Assembly (NCBI GenBank): GCA_937873535.1
Contig: CALMYA010000020.1
Coordinates: forward strand, 1-7,226
Length of the DNA: 7,226 bases
Direction of reading: 5' to 3'
Source of the DNA: an uncultured bacterium
GTDB lineage: Bacteria; Patescibacteriota; Minisyncoccia; Phycocordibacterales; CAIZLB01
A program made the translations under genes and the position numbers. Below, piece after piece: positions 6,374 through 7,226 of the stretch. The notes under the pieces were generated by a model that had not been told where the DNA came from, did not search any database, and worked only from the letters and a program-made list of their open reading frames with translations. Numbering within the stretch: the stretch's first letter is position 1; every line of letters begins with the position of its first letter.

Positions 6374-6741
6374 CTATAACCACTGCCAAAGACACCCTGC
6401 CGATTATTCATGCAATAAGGATACTGCATAAAGACATTTATTGCACAAGCGGCAAGTTTTCAAAACGGGATAAGCTTGGCATACACGCCACGGTAGAAGC
6501 ATTTTGTGTAGAAATACTATCTCTGGCAATAGAAGCTTCTTTTAAGCCTAAATACGCGAAAAAAGATTCATTGGATGCACTACGCCTAAAAACAGAAATC
6601 TTAAAACATCTTATTCGGACAGAAAATGAGCTTGAAATTATACATGATAAAACATATTTGCGGTTCTCTGAACAGATTGTTGAAATATCTAAAATGACGA
6701 ACGGCTGGATTAACTTCGTGACAGAAAAAACACGACAATAA
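6304..6741 (+). CDS. avd: Avd-like DGR accessory protein (four-helix bundle)
   Basis: A 145-residue, mostly helical basic protein. Residues from about 33 follow the Avd/S23-like four-helix-bundle pattern: LPIIHAIRILHKDI, then KFSKRDKLGIHATVEAF (51-67), ILSLAIEAS, DALRLKTEILKHLIRTENEL (91-110), then helix 4 FSEQIVEISKMTNGWINFV (121-139). Avd forms a positively charged pentameric barrel that binds nucleic acid and the DGR reverse transcriptase and is needed for retrohoming in the Bordetella phage system. Here it lies between the RT and the template repeat but on the opposite strand to both, which is unusual. The first ~30 residues are low-complexity and probably not conserved. ATG 6304 is the only start in frame, but it overlaps RT coding sequence, and a one-base insertion in the C8 run would instead give a start at ATG 6353. 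A double stop, TAATAA, ends the gene. Confidence 0.75.
   Translation: MQKVNSQRKLHHKKNNYVAPPASTITTAKDTLPIIHAIRILHKDIYCTSGKFSKRDKLGIHATVEAFCVEILSLAIEASFKPKYAKKDSLDALRLKTEILKHLIRTENELEIIHDKTYLRFSEQIVEISKMTNGWINFVTEKTRQ
6359..6366. repeat. C8 homopolymer at the RT/avd head-to-head overlap
   Basis: Eight consecutive C's (G's on the minus strand) lie where the 5' ends of the avd-like and RT reading frames overlap. Adding one base would connect ATG 6353 to the Avd frame on plus and ATG 6411 to the RT frame on minus, and would break the Avd frame that starts at 6304. Such runs are prone to slippage and sequencing error. Confidence 0.7.
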
Positions 6742-6786
6742 TAACGCAAAAAGAGCCCTCATATTGAAAGCTCCTGCGAGATATTT

Positions 6787-6904
6787 CCTCACGAGCCCCG
6801 CCATTGGAGTTCCTGTTGTCAGGGTTGTTCCAGTTGAACTTGACCTTCGAGTTCCAATTGCCGTTCGCGACGTTGCCGTCGGGGAGACCTACCGTGTTAG
6901 CGCC
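6787..6904 (-). repeat. DGR template repeat (TR), core region
   Basis: Read on the minus strand (the RT's strand), one frame over 35 codons encodes a lectin-fold-like variable region, including GNWNSKVKFNWNN and PDNRNSNGGARE. Eleven of the 35 codons are Asn, nine of them AAC. AAC is the classic TR codon: changing either or both A's gives many amino acids and never a stop. The segment is much more GC-rich than its AT-rich flanks, as expected for a copy of a coding repeat. The frame is closed by a TAA just upstream, so it is a non-coding template and not a gene. A TATACT at 6990-6985 (minus) could serve as the -10 for a TR transcript starting near 6978. The exact ends need alignment with the variable repeat, which is not in the window. 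Confidence 0.8.
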
Positions 6905-7099
6905 TTATTTCGTCCGTATCACCAGAAATCGGGAATCAATACTGACTTACGATTTCCTGAGTTATCACGTGGTATATCGTGCATAGTATAAAACAAGGCA
7001 CGCAATTTCTTATTTTGGCAAATTGTTATTTCACCTTCGGCAGTGCCGATAGTAAAATCAATTTAAGAGCCATGTGAAATTATATATGAGAAATGTGCA

Positions 7100-7142
7100 T
7101 TATAAAAATATAAATAGCGGAGGTCATTTCGACCTCCGCTAT
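7100..7142 (-). terminator. 12-bp perfect hairpin with T-rich tail, downstream of the putative target gene
   Basis: ATAGCGGAGGTC (7114-7125) pairs without mismatch with GACCTCCGCTAT (7131-7142) around a 5-nt loop. On the minus strand the loop is GAAAT and the stem is followed by TTTATATTTTTAT, so it reads as an intrinsic terminator for a minus-strand gene ending just upstream (stop at 7158). In Bordetella phage DGRs a hairpin or cruciform just downstream of the variable repeat is needed for target recognition, so this stem could also have that role. Confidence 0.7.
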
Positions 7143-7157
7143 GCCACAATGTGGACT

Positions 7158-7226
7158 TTAGTATTGTTCTGAACTTAACCCCGCTCCAGACGAACCGAAG
7201 GGAACAAGGGTCAAGGTTTGAGGGGA
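7158..7226 (-). CDS. C-terminal end of a minus-strand gene, probably the DGR variable (target) protein
   Basis: An open frame entering from the right edge ends ...TLVPFGSSGAGLSSEQY and stops at TAA (7160-7158), 16 bp before the terminator-like hairpin. Only 22 codons are visible and I do not recognise them. Its identification as the target protein is inferred from position and strand: DGR target genes usually lie upstream of the TR and RT on the same strand, with the variable repeat close to the 3' end. If so, the variable repeat lies just beyond 7226. A second minus-strand frame is also open over these bases, so the reading frame itself is not certain; the stop just before the hairpin favours this one. 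Confidence 0.45.
   Translation of the reverse strand, partial: SPQTLTLVPFGSSGAGLSSEQY

Noticed and set aside
6764..6991. Plus-strand open frames of 60-75 codons over the template repeat
   Set aside because: They run antisense to an AAC-rich template repeat; their apparent coding bias is the mirror of the repeat and they have no recognisable domain.
1..7226. CRISPR array, insertion sequence or attachment site
   Set aside because: No regularly spaced direct repeats, transposase motif or terminal inverted repeats were seen on either strand.

Overview
The window looks like a piece of a small-genome, uncultivated bacterium, most likely Patescibacteria (Candidate Phyla Radiation, CPR). This is inferred from three things: short tightly packed genes, Shine-Dalgarno sequences that are weak or missing at most starts, and a diversity-generating retroelement (DGR), a class of element common in that group. 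All reading frames make sense with the standard bacterial code. Nearly every protein gene is on the minus strand; the one clear exception is the avd-like gene.

Region 1 (1-2835, minus strand) is one operon, read 2835 to 1. It encodes a single-pass membrane-anchored protein, a DUF2157-like polytopic membrane protein, an HELVH zinc-metallopeptidase-like protein whose start overlaps the previous stop (TAATG), and the first codons of another gene cut by the left edge. A TGNTATAAT promoter sits so close to the first start codon that the mRNA should be almost leaderless.

Region 2 (2840-3258) has no protein gene, but its plus strand looks like a small-RNA locus. A sigma70-type promoter is followed by a compact folded RNA with a possible kissing loop and a strong intrinsic terminator. 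A second structured segment follows, with a GNRA hairpin and its own terminator, ending against the convergent 3' end of ychF. I do not recognise either RNA.

Region 3 (3259-5283, minus strand) is a Fic module joined to the housekeeping ATPase gene ychF. The Fic inhibitory motif (S/T)xxxE(G/N) is in a separate small ORF that overlaps the Fic-core ORF by 8 nt, and ychF starts 2 nt after the fic stop.

Region 4 (5342-7226) is a DGR. It contains a reverse transcriptase with the DGR-type GNVTSQ motif and a YCDD active site (minus), an Avd-like four-helix-bundle gene (plus, inverted relative to the RT), an Asn-codon-rich template repeat (minus), a 12-bp hairpin with a T-rich tail, and the last 22 codons of a minus-strand gene that I infer is the variable target protein. 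Its variable repeat would lie just beyond base 7226. The 5' ends of the RT and avd genes overlap head to head across a run of eight C's, and the RT's conserved N-terminus lies upstream of its first ATG, so gene starts here are uncertain.
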